DNA from: Chloroflexota bacterium
GTDB lineage: Bacteria > Chloroflexota > Anaerolineae > CG2-30-64-16
Reading direction: 5' to 3'
Assembly: GCA_026389845.1 (NCBI GenBank)
Contig: JAPLHB010000117.1
Span: 1-64,000 of the forward strand
Length of the DNA stretch: 64,000 nucleotides
How positions within the stretch are numbered: position 1 is the stretch's first letter; each line of letters begins with the position of its first letter. Under the pieces are notes generated by a model. That model was not told the origin of the DNA, searched no databases, and was given only the letters and a program-made list of their open reading frames with translations. Shown here piece after piece: positions 6,119-15,878 of this stretch. The position numbers and the translations under genes were made by a program.

Positions 6119-9100
6119 ATGTATCGTAGACCTCGATTTCTGCTCGCCAGTCTGGCTGCGTTGGCCGTGTTGTGTCTGTTAGCCCCCACGCCCTCGGCTC
6201 TCGCTTCCGACTGTATCTCCCGAACGAGCGGGCCATGGAGCGACTTCGCAACCTGGGGTGCCTGCAACGACGGCGTCCCGGGCGCAACGGACACCGCCAC
6301 GATCCTCGGCGGCCACGCGGTCACGCTGGATGCCGACGCGGACGTCCTGGGCGTGACCGTTCAAACCGGCGGAAAGCTAGACATCACGGGGCAGACGCTC
6401 AAGCTCTTGGGCGATGGCGCGCCCCTGGTCGTTGAAGGCAGCGCCGATGATCTTGTGACCCTGGGGAGCACGATCAGCTACGGCGGAACTGCGGTGCAGG
6501 CGGTTGCGAGTGCCAACGTGAACTACGCCAGCCTGACCGTTGACAACGCGGCCGGCGTGACGTTGACCGACGCGGTCACCGTCCCGGTCACGCTGACCCT
6601 GGCGGCTGGCACGTTCGACAACAGCGGCGGCGCACTGACACTCGGTGATGGCGCGACCATCGTCCGCAGCGGAGGCGAGTTGGCCGCGGCGGCCGACTTT
6701 GCCGGCCAGGTGGACCTGGTCTATGCCGGCGCGATCAGCGTGACCAGCGGGCCAGAGTTGTCATTGCTGCCCGGTGTCATTCGCGACCTGATGGTAAGCG
6801 ACGCCAGCACCGTCACCCTGGGCATCGTCGGCGCCAGGGTCAACGGCAACCTGGCCGTGGATCCAGCCAGCGCCCTGGCCGTCAAGAACAACGGCCTCCT
6901 CCAGGTTTACGGAAACGCTACCGTGGGCATCAGCGGTACGCTGACCGCGAGCGAGGGCATGACCCTCTCCACCTCCTTGCTCTACTTCTACGGGCCGACC
7001 TTCACGAACAACGGTACAGTGACGGTCAACACCATCCTCGACGCCGACGGCTCGCAGACGCTCGCCGGGAGCGGCGCATGGACCGGCAGCTACCTGGCAA
7101 TCGGCCAGGTCAATAAACCCTACGTCCGGCTTGACAACGACGTGACTCTGAACGTCACTGCCCTGCAATTGCTGTGCCTGGTACAGCCCTGCCCACCCCA
7201 GCCAACGCTCGACCTCAACGGCCACGCGCTCACGTTCAACGGCGGGCTGCTCGGCACCCTGCTCAACGGCGGCCTGATCACCGGCACAACGGGGTCGGTC
7301 GTCCGCACGCTGGGCGTCGTGCTCGTCAATCAGGGGGACTTCTCGGGTGCGATCTTCGCCGTGCCGCTGGAGATCGGCACGGGCAGCATCGCCACGGCGC
7401 TCGGCACGTTCAGCGGGACCATCACCGTGGACACGGCCGGCGCGCTGGCGGTTGAATTGGCCCTGACTTCTGCAGCCAACTTCACCGTCAACACGCTTGG
7501 GGCCGTGACCATCGGAGACCTCGGCACGCTCGATCTGTGGGGCAACCTGACCAACAACGGCTACTTCACCAGCACCGGCCAGGCCATTCTCGACGGTCCG
7601 ACGACCCAAACCATCACTGCCAGCCTGCTCAGTTCCACCACCTTTTATACCCTCACGATCAATAACCCGAACGGCATCACCCTCAACGGCAACGCGAAGG
7701 TTGGCAACTTACTGGACTTGCAGTCCGGCAACTTCGCCGTGGGCAGCAACCGCACGCTGACCCTGAAGGGTGCGAGCGTCTCTAGCGGCGGCGTACTGAC
7801 CAGTGCGGCGAACGGAACCGTGCGGTACTACGGGACTTTCGACGGTCAGCCGGCGTTACCCGGAAACTACGGCAAGCTGACCTTCAACGATTACAGCAAG
7901 GTCCTGCCCGACGGCGGCACGGTGCGCATCGCCAATATCTTTGACCCCGGCGCAGCTATCACCCACACGGTCACGGGCAGCACAGTGGAGTACAATGGGA
8001 CCGCCGCGCAGACCGCGCCGGCCAACTTCCCGGCGTACACCAACCTGACCATCAGCAACACGAACACCAGTGGCGTCACCCTCGGTGGCCCGACGACCGT
8101 CTACGGCACGCTGACCCTGGCGAACGGCCCATTCAAGACCAGCAGTTACCCGCTGACCATCGCTGACGGCGCGGGCATCGTGCGCAACCGAGGCAGCCTG
8201 AGCGTGGCGCCGATCTTTGCAGGCCAGGCCGATGTGAGCTACACCGGCACGACCGGAGGTAACAACGGGCCGGAATTTCCCACCTCTGCCACCGCCCTGC
8301 GCCATCTGACCATCAGTAATACCGGCGGCCTGACGCTGACGGTTGACGCCACGGCCAACGGCAACGTGGCGATTGCCCCCGGCAGCCGCCTGACCCCCCG
8401 CAGCGGCGGCTTTCTAACGGTCAAGGGAGATTTCACCAACCGCGGCGCCTTCAACGCCAACAACGGCAGCGTCTTCTTTGCCGGCAGCGCACCGCAGAAC
8501 GTGACGGCCAACACCCTTACGACGTTCTTCAACCTGACGGTTAACCCCGGCGCGACGCTGGTCGAGGTCGTCGCGGCCGACAACGTGACTGTCACCAAGA
8601 CCCTGACCAACACCGGCGTCATCCGCAAGACGCAGGCGATCGTCGGGCCCGGCCCGCTTTCGTTCGGGCTGACCGGCGTTCGAGCGGTCATTACCGCGAC
8701 CGGCACACTGGACAACGTCCAGGTAGATCGCGTGGACGCGGACAGCCCCACCGCGACGGTCGGCGTGCGCACCGGACGCCATTGGATCTTCTCGGCCAAC
8801 GAGGACGCGGACGGTTTCGGCGCTTCGCTGACCCTGTCCCACAGCGGCCTGGCCGATCCCACCGCCTGCCGCTGGAACGGCGATTTCTGGGACTGCGACC
8901 GGACGAGTTTCGATGCCATCTCCGTGACCCGTGAGGGCGTAACCGCCTTCTCCGACTGGGCCGTGGGCAACGGCATCCTGCCCGCGGTGTCGCCGGCCGT
9001 GACGATCAGCCTGGCCGCGCCCAACGTCATCCTGACCTGGCCGCCGCATAACCCCGCCAACACCGAAGGCTACCGCGTTTGGTACAGCACCGATCCCTAC

Positions 9101-9298
9101 TTCCTGCCCGGCGCCACCGGCGCGCTCAGCGCGACCGTGACCGCGCCCAACACCGATTACACAGATCCTGGCGCGGCGGGCGACCCGGCCCTCAACACCT
9201 ACTACGTCATCCAGGGCCGCAACGCGGCGGGCGCGGCCTCCGGCCCCTCCAACCGCACGGCCGTCTTTACCTTTGGGCTGACGCCCGGAACGCCGTGA
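6119..9298 (+). CDS. Large secreted beta-repeat (adhesin-like) protein with C-terminal fibronectin III-like domain
   Basis: The 1059-residue protein starts after a strong GGGAGGAG site. Residues 1-29 form a signal peptide ending in SALA. Residues 36-60 (SGPWSDFATWGACNDGVPGATDTATI) resemble the opening of many beta-helix surface proteins. Up to about residue 900 it consists of degenerate beta-strand repeats rich in Gly, Thr, Asn and Ala, with phrases such as TLTLANG and VTLTDAVTV, typical of a parallel beta-helix. Residues about 957-1055 (VILTWPPHNPANTEGYRVWYS) look like a fibronectin type III module. No sorting motif or anchor is seen, so release or loose surface attachment is likely. Role as adhesin or matrix protein is inferred. 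Confidence 0.85.
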   Translation: MYRRPRFLLASLAALAVLCLLAPTPSALASDCISRTSGPWSDFATWGACNDGVPGATDTATILGGHAVTLDADADVLGVTVQTGGKLDITGQTLKLLGDGAPLVVEGSADDLVTLGSTISYGGTAVQAVASANVNYASLTVDNAAGVTLTDAVTVPVTLTLAAGTFDNSGGALTLGDGATIVRSGGELAAAADFAGQVDLVYAGAISVTSGPELSLLPGVIRDLMVSDASTVTLGIVGARVNGNLAVDPASALAVKNNGLLQVYGNATVGISGTLTASEGMTLSTSLLYFYGPTFTNNGTVTVNTILDADGSQTLAGSGAWTGSYLAIGQVNKPYVRLDNDVTLNVTALQLLCLVQPCPPQPTLDLNGHALTFNGGLLGTLLNGGLITGTTGSVVRTLGVVLVNQGDFSGAIFAVPLEIGTGSIATALGTFSGTITVDTAGALAVELALTSAANFTVNTLGAVTIGDLGTLDLWGNLTNNGYFTSTGQAILDGPTTQTITASLLSSTTFYTLTINNPNGITLNGNAKVGNLLDLQSGNFAVGSNRTLTLKGASVSSGGVLTSAANGTVRYYGTFDGQPALPGNYGKLTFNDYSKVLPDGGTVRIANIFDPGAAITHTVTGSTVEYNGTAAQTAPANFPAYTNLTISNTNTSGVTLGGPTTVYGTLTLANGPFKTSSYPLTIADGAGIVRNRGSLSVAPIFAGQADVSYTGTTGGNNGPEFPTSATALRHLTISNTGGLTLTVDATANGNVAIAPGSRLTPRSGGFLTVKGDFTNRGAFNANNGSVFFAGSAPQNVTANTLTTFFNLTVNPGATLVEVVAADNVTVTKTLTNTGVIRKTQAIVGPGPLSFGLTGVRAVITATGTLDNVQVDRVDADSPTATVGVRTGRHWIFSANEDADGFGASLTLSHSGLADPTACRWNGDFWDCDRTSFDAISVTREGVTAFSDWAVGNGILPAVSPAVTISLAAPNVILTWPPHNPANTEGYRVWYSTDPYFLPGATGALSATVTAPNTDYTDPGAAGDPALNTYYVIQGRNAAGAASGPSNRTAVFTFGLTPGTP

Positions 9299-9337
9299 CA
9301 GCGTCGCCGCGCTTGCTCTGTTGGCAGGGCGACACTG

Positions 9338-9395
9338 CGGCCTGAACGCACGCAGCTTGCGACCGATCCTCCCGCAAGCCACGGCGTTCAGGCCG
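9338..9395. repeat. Nested palindrome, possible IS200/IS605-type end or terminator
   Basis: CGGCCTGAACGC (9338) pairs with GCGTTCAGGCCG (9384), and inside it GCTTGCG pairs with CGCAAGC. The right half can also fold as CCACGGC/GCCGTGG. The right half (GCAAGCCACGGCGTTCAGG) closely resembles the sequence at 47793-47817. Confidence 0.6.
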
Positions 9396-9440
9396 TGGTG
9401 CTTCTCTTGAGAAAACGTCTCGGGCCGCGTTTTTATCCCC

Positions 9441-9469
9441 TTGACATCCTCGTCATTTCCTTGTAGACT
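9441..9469 (+). promoter_or_regulatory. Promoter of the EAD/nSTAND operon
   Basis: TTGACA, 17 bases, TAGACT. The predicted transcription start is near 9476, only about 12 bases before the ATG at 9488 and 3 before an in-frame GTG at 9479, so the leader is extremely short. Confidence 0.75.
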
Positions 9470-9487
9470 CATGGCGGAGTGCGTAAC

Positions 9488-10747
9488 ATGGCCTACAACC
9501 TTCCAGCCGTTCGCCAACTGCTGACCGACGCCTTCAACGGCGACGAGTTGCTGGCGCTTGCCCAGGATTACTGCCCCGCGGTCTATGAACAGTTCACGCC
9601 GGGGATGTCGAAGAGCGAGGTCATCCGACTGCTGCTGGATCATGCCGGCCGGCGGCTGGAGTTGACTCGGCTGCTCGCGGCCGTGCAAGAGGCCAACCCC
9701 CGGCAGTACGAGCGTTTTGCAGGCAGCCTGGGGACGCCGGAACCGGCGGCGCAGTCTGGCTCGGCCGCGTCGGGAGATGAAGCTGACCGCTCGGCCGGCG
9801 CGGGCTTCCTGGCGCTGCTCGCCTTGCTGGAGCAACCTGACGCGCGCGCGGCGGTCGTCGCTTTCCGCACCGACTTCGAGGCTGCCTGCCAGCAGATCGG
9901 AGTCCTGGCGCACTGCAAACACCTCCACGATCTATTTCAACAACTCCAGGACCGCCATCGGCTGATTGAGTGCGATCGCAAGCGCCTGCCTGCGGACTCA
10001 TCGGCCTGGGACAGCGTGGCGATCAACGGCCCCGAGCTGGAGAATGCCCTCGATGATCTGCTCCAGGCGACCGGCCGCTCTCCCCGCGCCGGCGACGATG
10101 TCTGGGGGATCGGCCAAATCCGCCAGGCGCGCGACGACCTGCACGCGGCGATGGACGGCGCGGCCCTGCCGCTGCTCAACGCGGCCGTGCAGCGCCTCAA
10201 TCGGATTCTGGCCCGCGAACCGACTCGGGTTAACGCGCAGCTCGTCGCCACGGCCGGCGCGCTGCGCCTTTCCGCCATCGCCACGGCAATCACAGCCGTG
10301 CTGAACGGGCTGCCGGAGGGTGAGGCAGCCGTCGTGCAGCAGTTGCGCAACGATGGCGCCGAGTTGGCCCGACTCGATGGTGATCTACACGGCCTGGTAG
10401 ACCTGCACGATGCCTGGCAGGCCGTCGGAGACGAGTTGGCCCGGATCGAAGGCAACCTGGGGCAGGACACCGCCGAGCTTGAGCTGGCCTGGCCGGATCT
10501 GGAAACGATGACCGCTCGGCTGTGCGGGAACAATGGCGCCGACTGGGCCGTCGCGCTCACTACGGCCGGCGCCGATCTGAGGACAGCCCTGAACGCGTGC
10601 GATCCCGCCAGGGCCAGGCGACTCTTCCAGCGGTATCGCAGCCTGGCCGTCCGCCGTTTCAACCAGGTAGACCAGGATCTGCTCGCCCTTTGCGAGACAC
10701 TCCAAAAGATCGGCGAACCGCTCAATCTGTTGCTGAGGGCTTTATGA
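9488..10747 (+). CDS. Effector-associated (Death-like) domain protein
   Basis: This 419-residue protein begins with a compact alpha-helical domain (residues about 4-75: VRQLLTDAFNGDELLALAQD, then SKSEVIRLLLDHAGRR and LLAAVQEANPRQYERF). This matches the pattern of effector-associated domains, which in bacterial conflict systems join effectors to STAND ATPases. The remainder is helical, with no recognised enzyme motif. It overlaps the next gene by four bases (ATGA), implying coupled translation with the nSTAND protein. GGAG lies 8 bases before the ATG; an in-frame GTG at 9479 is an alternative start. An adaptor or sensor role is inference. Confidence 0.75.
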   Translation: MAYNLPAVRQLLTDAFNGDELLALAQDYCPAVYEQFTPGMSKSEVIRLLLDHAGRRLELTRLLAAVQEANPRQYERFAGSLGTPEPAAQSGSAASGDEADRSAGAGFLALLALLEQPDARAAVVAFRTDFEAACQQIGVLAHCKHLHDLFQQLQDRHRLIECDRKRLPADSSAWDSVAINGPELENALDDLLQATGRSPRAGDDVWGIGQIRQARDDLHAAMDGAALPLLNAAVQRLNRILAREPTRVNAQLVATAGALRLSAIATAITAVLNGLPEGEAAVVQQLRNDGAELARLDGDLHGLVDLHDAWQAVGDELARIEGNLGQDTAELELAWPDLETMTARLCGNNGADWAVALTTAGADLRTALNACDPARARRLFQRYRSLAVRRFNQVDQDLLALCETLQKIGEPLNLLLRAL

Positions 10748-13700
10748 CAGACATCAGCCCGATCCCACCCCCCACCGGTGAGACCCCGACCCGCCACCCA
10801 TCGCTGCCTGCCCTGAGAGCCGCTCACGGCGAGCTGGTCCAACGCCGCCGCGCGACGGGTGACACGCCAGAACTTCTTGCCGACGTGCGGGCCTTCATCG
10901 GCCGCGGCGAGGCAACCGGCGTGCTGCTCGATGCCGAAGACGACCGCCTGGCCGCCCAAAGCCTGCTGGACTTCTGGGCCAACACCCTGGTGCGCGCTGG
11001 CGAGCAGCCCCCCGATGCCACGTTGGCCGACTTCGACCCCATGCTCGCGCCCGAGTTGCCGGATACGCCATGTCCCTATCGCGGCCTGGCCGCGTTCGGC
11101 GAGGACGACCGCGAGTTCTTCTTCGGCCGCGAGGAGTTGCTCGACAAGATGATAGGGCGGCTGCGGGACGGCGACCGCTTGCTGGCCGTCGTCGGATCGT
11201 CGGGCAGCGGCAAGTCGTCGGTCGTGCTGGCGGGCCTGCTGCCCCGGCTCAAGGGGGGCGCGCTCCCTGGCAGCGAGGGCTGGCGCTATGCGACGATCGT
11301 GCCGGGATCGCAGCCATTGACCAGCCTGGCGCACGCGATCCCGCCGGCCGGGGAAGCCGCGGCCGGGCTGGACGTTGTGGCCGCAGCCAGGTTGCTATTC
11401 GCCGCTGAAGGCTTTCGCCGCGATCCCGATCTCCTGGTCTCCCTGCTGGATGAGACGGCCGCCGCGCCCCTGGTGCTGGTGGTGGATCAGTTCGAGGAGC
11501 TATTCACGCTATGCACCGATGGGGAGGCGCGGACAGCCTTCGTGCGGCAGTTATTGGGGCTGGTGGCCGCGGCGGGGAGCCAGCACCGGGTCATCCTGAC
11601 CATGCGGACCGACTTCGTGGACAACGTGGCCGGACTGCCCGATCTGTTCCCGCTTTTCCGGGATGCGCGTGTAGACGTGGAGGCGCTGGACATCAACGAG
11701 CTGCGCGCGGCCATCGAGGGGCCGGCCGCCAGGGTGGGGCTGAAATTTGAGGAGGGGATCAGCGACGACCTGATCTCGACGATCCTGGGCGAACGCGCCG
11801 GTCTGCCGCTGCTCCAGTTCACCCTCCTCAAGCTGTGGGAGGAGCGCCAGCGCAACCGGGTGACGCGGGAGGTCTACCAAGAAGTGGGCAACCCGCGCGA
11901 GGCGTTAGAGCGCAGCGCCGAGGCATTCTACAAGAGCCTGATTCCCGAAGAGCAGGAGACCGCCAAACGCATCCTGCTGCGGATGGTGCGGCCGGGGGAA
12001 GGCCGGGAGGTAACCAGCAACCGCATCCGGCGGGCCGAAGTATTTCGCGGCGGGGAAGCGACGGACCGCGTCGAGCGCGTGCTAAATCGCCTGATCGGTG
12101 AAGCCCGGCTGGTGAAGCTGACCGCGGGGGAGACGCCGGCCGACGCCCAAGTCGAGGTGGCGCACGAGGCGCTGGTGCGCAACTGGCCGCGGCTGGTGGG
12201 CTGGCTGGAGGACGAACGGGAGGTCCTGCGGCGGCGCCGGCGGCTGACGGATGCGGCGGAACAGTGGGAGCGCACCGGGCGCGATGCCAGCGCACTGCTC
12301 CGCGGCGCGTTGCTGGAAGAGGCGCTACGCTACGGCGACCTCAACGAGTTGGAAACAGCTTTCGTGCAGGCCAGCCAGGCCGAACTCGAAGCGACCGAGC
12401 GAGAGCGCGAAGCGGCGCGGCAGCGCGAACTGGCGCAAGCGCGCGCACTGGCCGAAGAACAACGCCGCCGCGCCGACGAACAAGCCCGGGCAGCCCGACA
12501 GTTGCGGCGGCTTCTGATCGCGTTGGGGGTGGTTTTCATCGCGGCGCTAGGAGCCGCGGGCTTTGCCCTCGTGAAGCAGCAGCAGGCAGTCAACGCCCAG
12601 GCAACCGCCCAGGCCGAGGCTCTAGCCCGCACTGCCAGTGATTATCGAGCCGCGGCGCGGGCCATCGAAGCGACCGCGGCTAATGCTACAGCCGTAGCCG
12701 AAGCGACGGCTCGCAGTACAGCCGAAATCCAGGCGCGCCAGGCTGAAGCAACCACCATTCAGTATCGGAGTGAAATCCAAGACACCGCGGCGACCCGTGC
12801 GGCTGAGATCGTGCGGCAGATCGGTCTGCCCACTCCCTCCCCGACACGGCCAACCCGGGTCCCCCTGACACCCACGCCAACGGTCACTGAACAACCGCTC
12901 CCGGTGCGCACAGGTACGGCCACTCCCCTGTCGCCAACGCGTGGGCCGACCGCGACGGCGACGCCGACCGCCACCTGGACCCGTAACCCGGCTACTGCCA
13001 CCGCCCTGGCGAATCTGCAGGCTCAATTGCTGCAAGTCCAAGGCACTCAAACCGCCGTCGTGGCACTGTTGCCAGGGCGCGGAATGGGGAAAATCGCTTA
13101 TTCGTCCAACCAGGACGGCAACTACGAGATTTACACAGTTAAGGCTGACGGCACAGGACAGACAAGGATCACCAACGATCTCGGAGATGACTGGTCGCCT
13201 GCCTGGTCGCCAGACGGACGCAGGATCGCCTTTACTTCGACAAGAGGCAGTCGAGATCCTGGTGTTCACAACATATTTGTCATGGACGCCGATGGGAAAA
13301 CTCCACCGCGTCAACTCACGTTCAACTATGCATGGGATGAGAACGCGCGTTGGTCTCCCGACGAAACTCGCATCGCCTTCGTCTCAACCGCCGACGGTAA
13401 CGCTGAAATCTTCACCATCAACGCAGACGGTGGCCGACCTCAACGCCTGACTACCAACAGAGCCGATGACTGGACCCCGGACTGGTCACCGGATGGCAAG
13501 CGACTGATCTTTTCTTCCCTCAGAACCGGTAGTTGGCAGGTCTTCGCCATGGACGTTGATGGGAATAACCAGACCCGGATCACGTTCGACGGAGCAAATG
13601 ATCTTCAACCGGTCTGGTCGCCCGATGGAAGGCGCATCACGTTCTTTTCCGACAGAGACGGCAATCCAGAGATCTACATGATGAACGCGGACGGTAGCGG

Positions 13701-13893
13701 CCAAACCCGGTTGACGAACAATCCGGCCTCCGATAAGAACCCGATTTGGTCGCCCGATGGCAGCGCGCTTGTTTTCTGGTCAGATCGGCAGAGAGGCGTC
13801 GGTGAGCTTTACGTGATGTGGGCCAATGGCAGCTATCAAGTGCGTCTGGTCGAAGGCCAGATCATTGACGGCTCACCGTCATGGGGACGCTAG
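10744..13893 (+). CDS. nSTAND ATPase with transmembrane segment and TolB-type beta-propeller
   Basis: The 1049-residue protein has an N-terminal helical region (about 15-100), then the nSTAND opening PYRGLAAFGEDDREFFFGRE, Walker A GSSGSGKSS near residue 150 and Walker B VVDQFEELF near 246. A winged-helix-type region and a coiled coil (about 545-585, rich in Glu, Arg and Ala) precede one membrane span (about 588-610). After that come Ala/Thr-rich helices, a Pro/Thr linker (about 697-755), and six PD40/TolB-like blades (780-1049) with phrases such as DGNYEIYTVKADG and WSPDGRRIAF. The ATPase should be cytoplasmic and the propeller outside. STAND ATPases act as ligand-triggered switches; a defence or signalling role is inferred. 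The start ATG overlaps the previous stop. Confidence 0.88.
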   Translation: MTDISPIPPPTGETPTRHPSLPALRAAHGELVQRRRATGDTPELLADVRAFIGRGEATGVLLDAEDDRLAAQSLLDFWANTLVRAGEQPPDATLADFDPMLAPELPDTPCPYRGLAAFGEDDREFFFGREELLDKMIGRLRDGDRLLAVVGSSGSGKSSVVLAGLLPRLKGGALPGSEGWRYATIVPGSQPLTSLAHAIPPAGEAAAGLDVVAAARLLFAAEGFRRDPDLLVSLLDETAAAPLVLVVDQFEELFTLCTDGEARTAFVRQLLGLVAAAGSQHRVILTMRTDFVDNVAGLPDLFPLFRDARVDVEALDINELRAAIEGPAARVGLKFEEGISDDLISTILGERAGLPLLQFTLLKLWEERQRNRVTREVYQEVGNPREALERSAEAFYKSLIPEEQETAKRILLRMVRPGEGREVTSNRIRRAEVFRGGEATDRVERVLNRLIGEARLVKLTAGETPADAQVEVAHEALVRNWPRLVGWLEDEREVLRRRRRLTDAAEQWERTGRDASALLRGALLEEALRYGDLNELETAFVQASQAELEATEREREAARQRELAQARALAEEQRRRADEQARAARQLRRLLIALGVVFIAALGAAGFALVKQQQAVNAQATAQAEALARTASDYRAAARAIEATAANATAVAEATARSTAEIQARQAEATTIQYRSEIQDTAATRAAEIVRQIGLPTPSPTRPTRVPLTPTPTVTEQPLPVRTGTATPLSPTRGPTATATPTATWTRNPATATALANLQAQLLQVQGTQTAVVALLPGRGMGKIAYSSNQDGNYEIYTVKADGTGQTRITNDLGDDWSPAWSPDGRRIAFTSTRGSRDPGVHNIFVMDADGKTPPRQLTFNYAWDENARWSPDETRIAFVSTADGNAEIFTINADGGRPQRLTTNRADDWTPDWSPDGKRLIFSSLRTGSWQVFAMDVDGNNQTRITFDGANDLQPVWSPDGRRITFFSDRDGNPEIYMMNADGSGQTRLTNNPASDKNPIWSPDGSALVFWSDRQRGVGELYVMWANGSYQVRLVEGQIIDGSPSWGR

Positions 13894-13905
13894 AAAAGGA
13901 ATTCC

Positions 13906-14292
13906 GTGACAGAAAATCCACTTGAACGCCGATCCGATGAATTCGGCCTGCTCCAGCTCGCGCCCGGCGAGCGCCTCTGGAAACTCTACATTTTCTGCCC
14001 GGCGGCCGGCCGCGCGACGCGATTGGAGCACCGCATCTACACCAAACGCAAGGCCGACGGCCGGCTGGCGCTGGTGACGTTCGCTGTTCACACGCCCGGC
14101 GAGGGCCGCACGGTCCGCTCCGCCATCGCCCGCGTGCCCGACCTGGCCGTGAGCGACCTGGACCGGATCATCGCAGCCATCCGTCACCGGGTCCAGGCCG
14201 TCGAGTGCGAGGAGTTGGACTTGAGCAACATGACGACGCTGGAAGAGCAATTGGAGCAGGTTGGCAGATGGCAGATAGCAGATGGCAGATAG
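13906..14292 (+). CDS. Small protein of unknown function, third gene of the nSTAND operon
   Basis: The product has 128 residues, starts at a GTG 12 bases after the nSTAND gene and is preceded by AAAAGGAA. It is soluble, with a mixed alpha/beta look and a helical C-terminal half (LDRIIAAIRHRVQAVECEEL). No family is recognised. The last residues (WQIADGR) and the stop codon are supplied by the heptanucleotide array that follows, so the natural C terminus has been replaced or extended. Tight spacing argues for co-expression with the two upstream genes. Confidence 0.65.
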   Translation: MTENPLERRSDEFGLLQLAPGERLWKLYIFCPAAGRATRLEHRIYTKRKADGRLALVTFAVHTPGEGRTVRSAIARVPDLAVSDLDRIIAAIRHRVQAVECEELDLSNMTTLEEQLEQVGRWQIADGR

Positions 14293-14388
14293 CAGATGGC
14301 AGATAGCAGATGGCAGATAGCAGATGGCAGATAGCAGATGGCAGATAGCAGATGGCAAATAGCAGATGGCAAATAGCAAATAGCAAAT
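14262..14388. repeat. Heptanucleotide array (GCAGATG/GCAGATA words)
   Basis: About 16 alternating copies of GCAGATG, GCAGATA and GCAAATA run from inside the end of the preceding gene. A second mini-array of CAATCTG/CAATCCG words lies at 14405-14440. Confidence 0.93.
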
Positions 14389-14449
14389 GGCACCGTTCCC
14401 GAATCTATCATCCGCAATCTGCAATCTACAATCCGCAATCGGAGGCCCC

Positions 14450-15610
14450 ATGTTTCTCACCCGCGAAGATATCGAAACCCGCGAACGCGCCGGCCTCGCG
14501 CCCTATGCCATGGCCGGCGGTGACAGCCGGGGTCGCGTCCATGCTGACGAGGAGCATCCCTACCGCACCGCGTATCAACGCGATCGTGACCGGATTATCC
14601 ACACCACCGCGTTCCGCCGGATGGAATACAAGACGCAGGTCTTCGTCTATCATGAGGGGGATCACTACCGCAACCGGCTCACCCACTCGGTCGAGGTGGC
14701 GCAGATCGGCCGGACGCTGGCGCGTGCCCTCGGCGCAAACGAGGACCTGAGCGAGGCGATCTGCCTGGCGCACGACCTGGGACACGCGGCCTTCGGCCAC
14801 ACAGGTGAGCAGACCCTCGATGAGTTGATGGCCGATCACGGCGGCTTCGATCACCAGCGCCAGACAATGCGGATCGTGACCCTGCTGGAGGATCGGTATC
14901 CTGATTTTCCGGGACTGAACTTGACCTACGAGGTGCGCGAGGGACTGGTAAAACACGATACCGACTATGACGTGACCGATGCGGCCGGCTATGAGCCTGA
15001 AAAAGCGGGCACGTTGGAATGCCAGCTTGCCAATCTGGCCGACGAAATCGCCTACAACGCGGCGGACCTGGAGGACGGTCTGCGCAGCGGCCTGCTCGAT
15101 CCGCTGGCGGTGCGCGACCTGGCCGTATGGGAGGGGGTGATGGCTTCGCTGGGGGAACGGGTGGACTGCCGGCTGGACGACCTGCTGCGCACGCGCGCCA
15201 TCCGCCGGCTGATCGGCGTTGAGATCACCGACGCGATCACGACAACAGCAGAGAGTGTGGCCGCGCTCGACGCACGGGGTGTGGAGGACATCCGCCGGGT
15301 CGGCCACAACATCGCCGGCTTCTCCGCGGAGCGGCTGGCGATGAACAAGGAACTGAAGGCGTTCCTGATGAGCAACTTCTACCGCCACCCGCGCGTCGTG
15401 CGCATGGCGACCAAGGCGTACCGGCTGTTGACCGCCCTCTTCGAGGCGTACGTGACGGAGCCGCAGCAGTTGCCCCTGGAAATCCAGGCTCGCATCCGCC
15501 GCGGCCCCGACTCGCTCCAGCGCGTCATCTGCGACTACATCGCCGGCATGACCGATCGGTACGCGATTTCGGAGTACCAGAAGTTGTTCGATCCCGAAGC
15601 GCGGGTATGA
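14450..15610 (+). CDS. dgt: Deoxyguanosinetriphosphate triphosphohydrolase-like HD protein
   Basis: The 386-residue HD-superfamily enzyme hydrolyses dNTPs to deoxynucleosides and triphosphate. The metal ligands are visible in NRLTHSVEVAQ and CLAHDLGHAAFGHTGE (residues about 66-125), followed by ELMADHGGFDHQRQTMRIV, characteristic of the Dgt/SAMHD1-like family. The start at 14450 was chosen because CGGAGG lies 5 bases before it and MFLTREDIETRERAGLAPYA is the usual opening; the frame runs upstream only through a repeat. It probably balances dNTP pools. Length is normal for the short bacterial form. Confidence 0.93.
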   Translation: MFLTREDIETRERAGLAPYAMAGGDSRGRVHADEEHPYRTAYQRDRDRIIHTTAFRRMEYKTQVFVYHEGDHYRNRLTHSVEVAQIGRTLARALGANEDLSEAICLAHDLGHAAFGHTGEQTLDELMADHGGFDHQRQTMRIVTLLEDRYPDFPGLNLTYEVREGLVKHDTDYDVTDAAGYEPEKAGTLECQLANLADEIAYNAADLEDGLRSGLLDPLAVRDLAVWEGVMASLGERVDCRLDDLLRTRAIRRLIGVEITDAITTTAESVAALDARGVEDIRRVGHNIAGFSAERLAMNKELKAFLMSNFYRHPRVVRMATKAYRLLTALFEAYVTEPQQLPLEIQARIRRGPDSLQRVICDYIAGMTDRYAISEYQKLFDPEARV

Positions 15611-15639
15611 AACTCGAAGCTGGAAGCTCGAAACTGGCT

Positions 15640-15878
15640 CCGGCTTTCAGCAGCCAGCTTCTGGTTTCCCGCTTCCAGCAGCCAGCTTCTGGTTTCCAGC
15701 TTCCAGCAGCCAGCTTCTGGTTTCCAGCTTCCAGCAGCCAGCTTCTGGTTTCCAGCTTCCAGCAGCCAGCTTCTGGTTTCCGGCTCTCAGCAGCCAGCTT
15801 CTGGTTTCCAGCTTTCAGCAGCCAGCTTCTGGTTTCCAGCTTCCAGCAGCCAGCTTCTGGTTTCCAGCTTCCAGCATC
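15640..15878. repeat. 28-base tandem array (four 7-base words)
   Basis: About eight near-identical units, each reading AGCAGCCAGCTTCTGG then TTTCCAGCTTCC, repeat without spacers. The 28-base period equals four heptamers. The array creates a spurious open frame on the plus strand and ends at the stop codon of the gene at 15877. Confidence 0.93.

Noticed and set aside
15640-15878. CRISPR-like array
   Set aside because: The 28-base units are directly adjacent without unique spacers, and no cas gene is nearby. The heptamer arrays likewise have no spacers.
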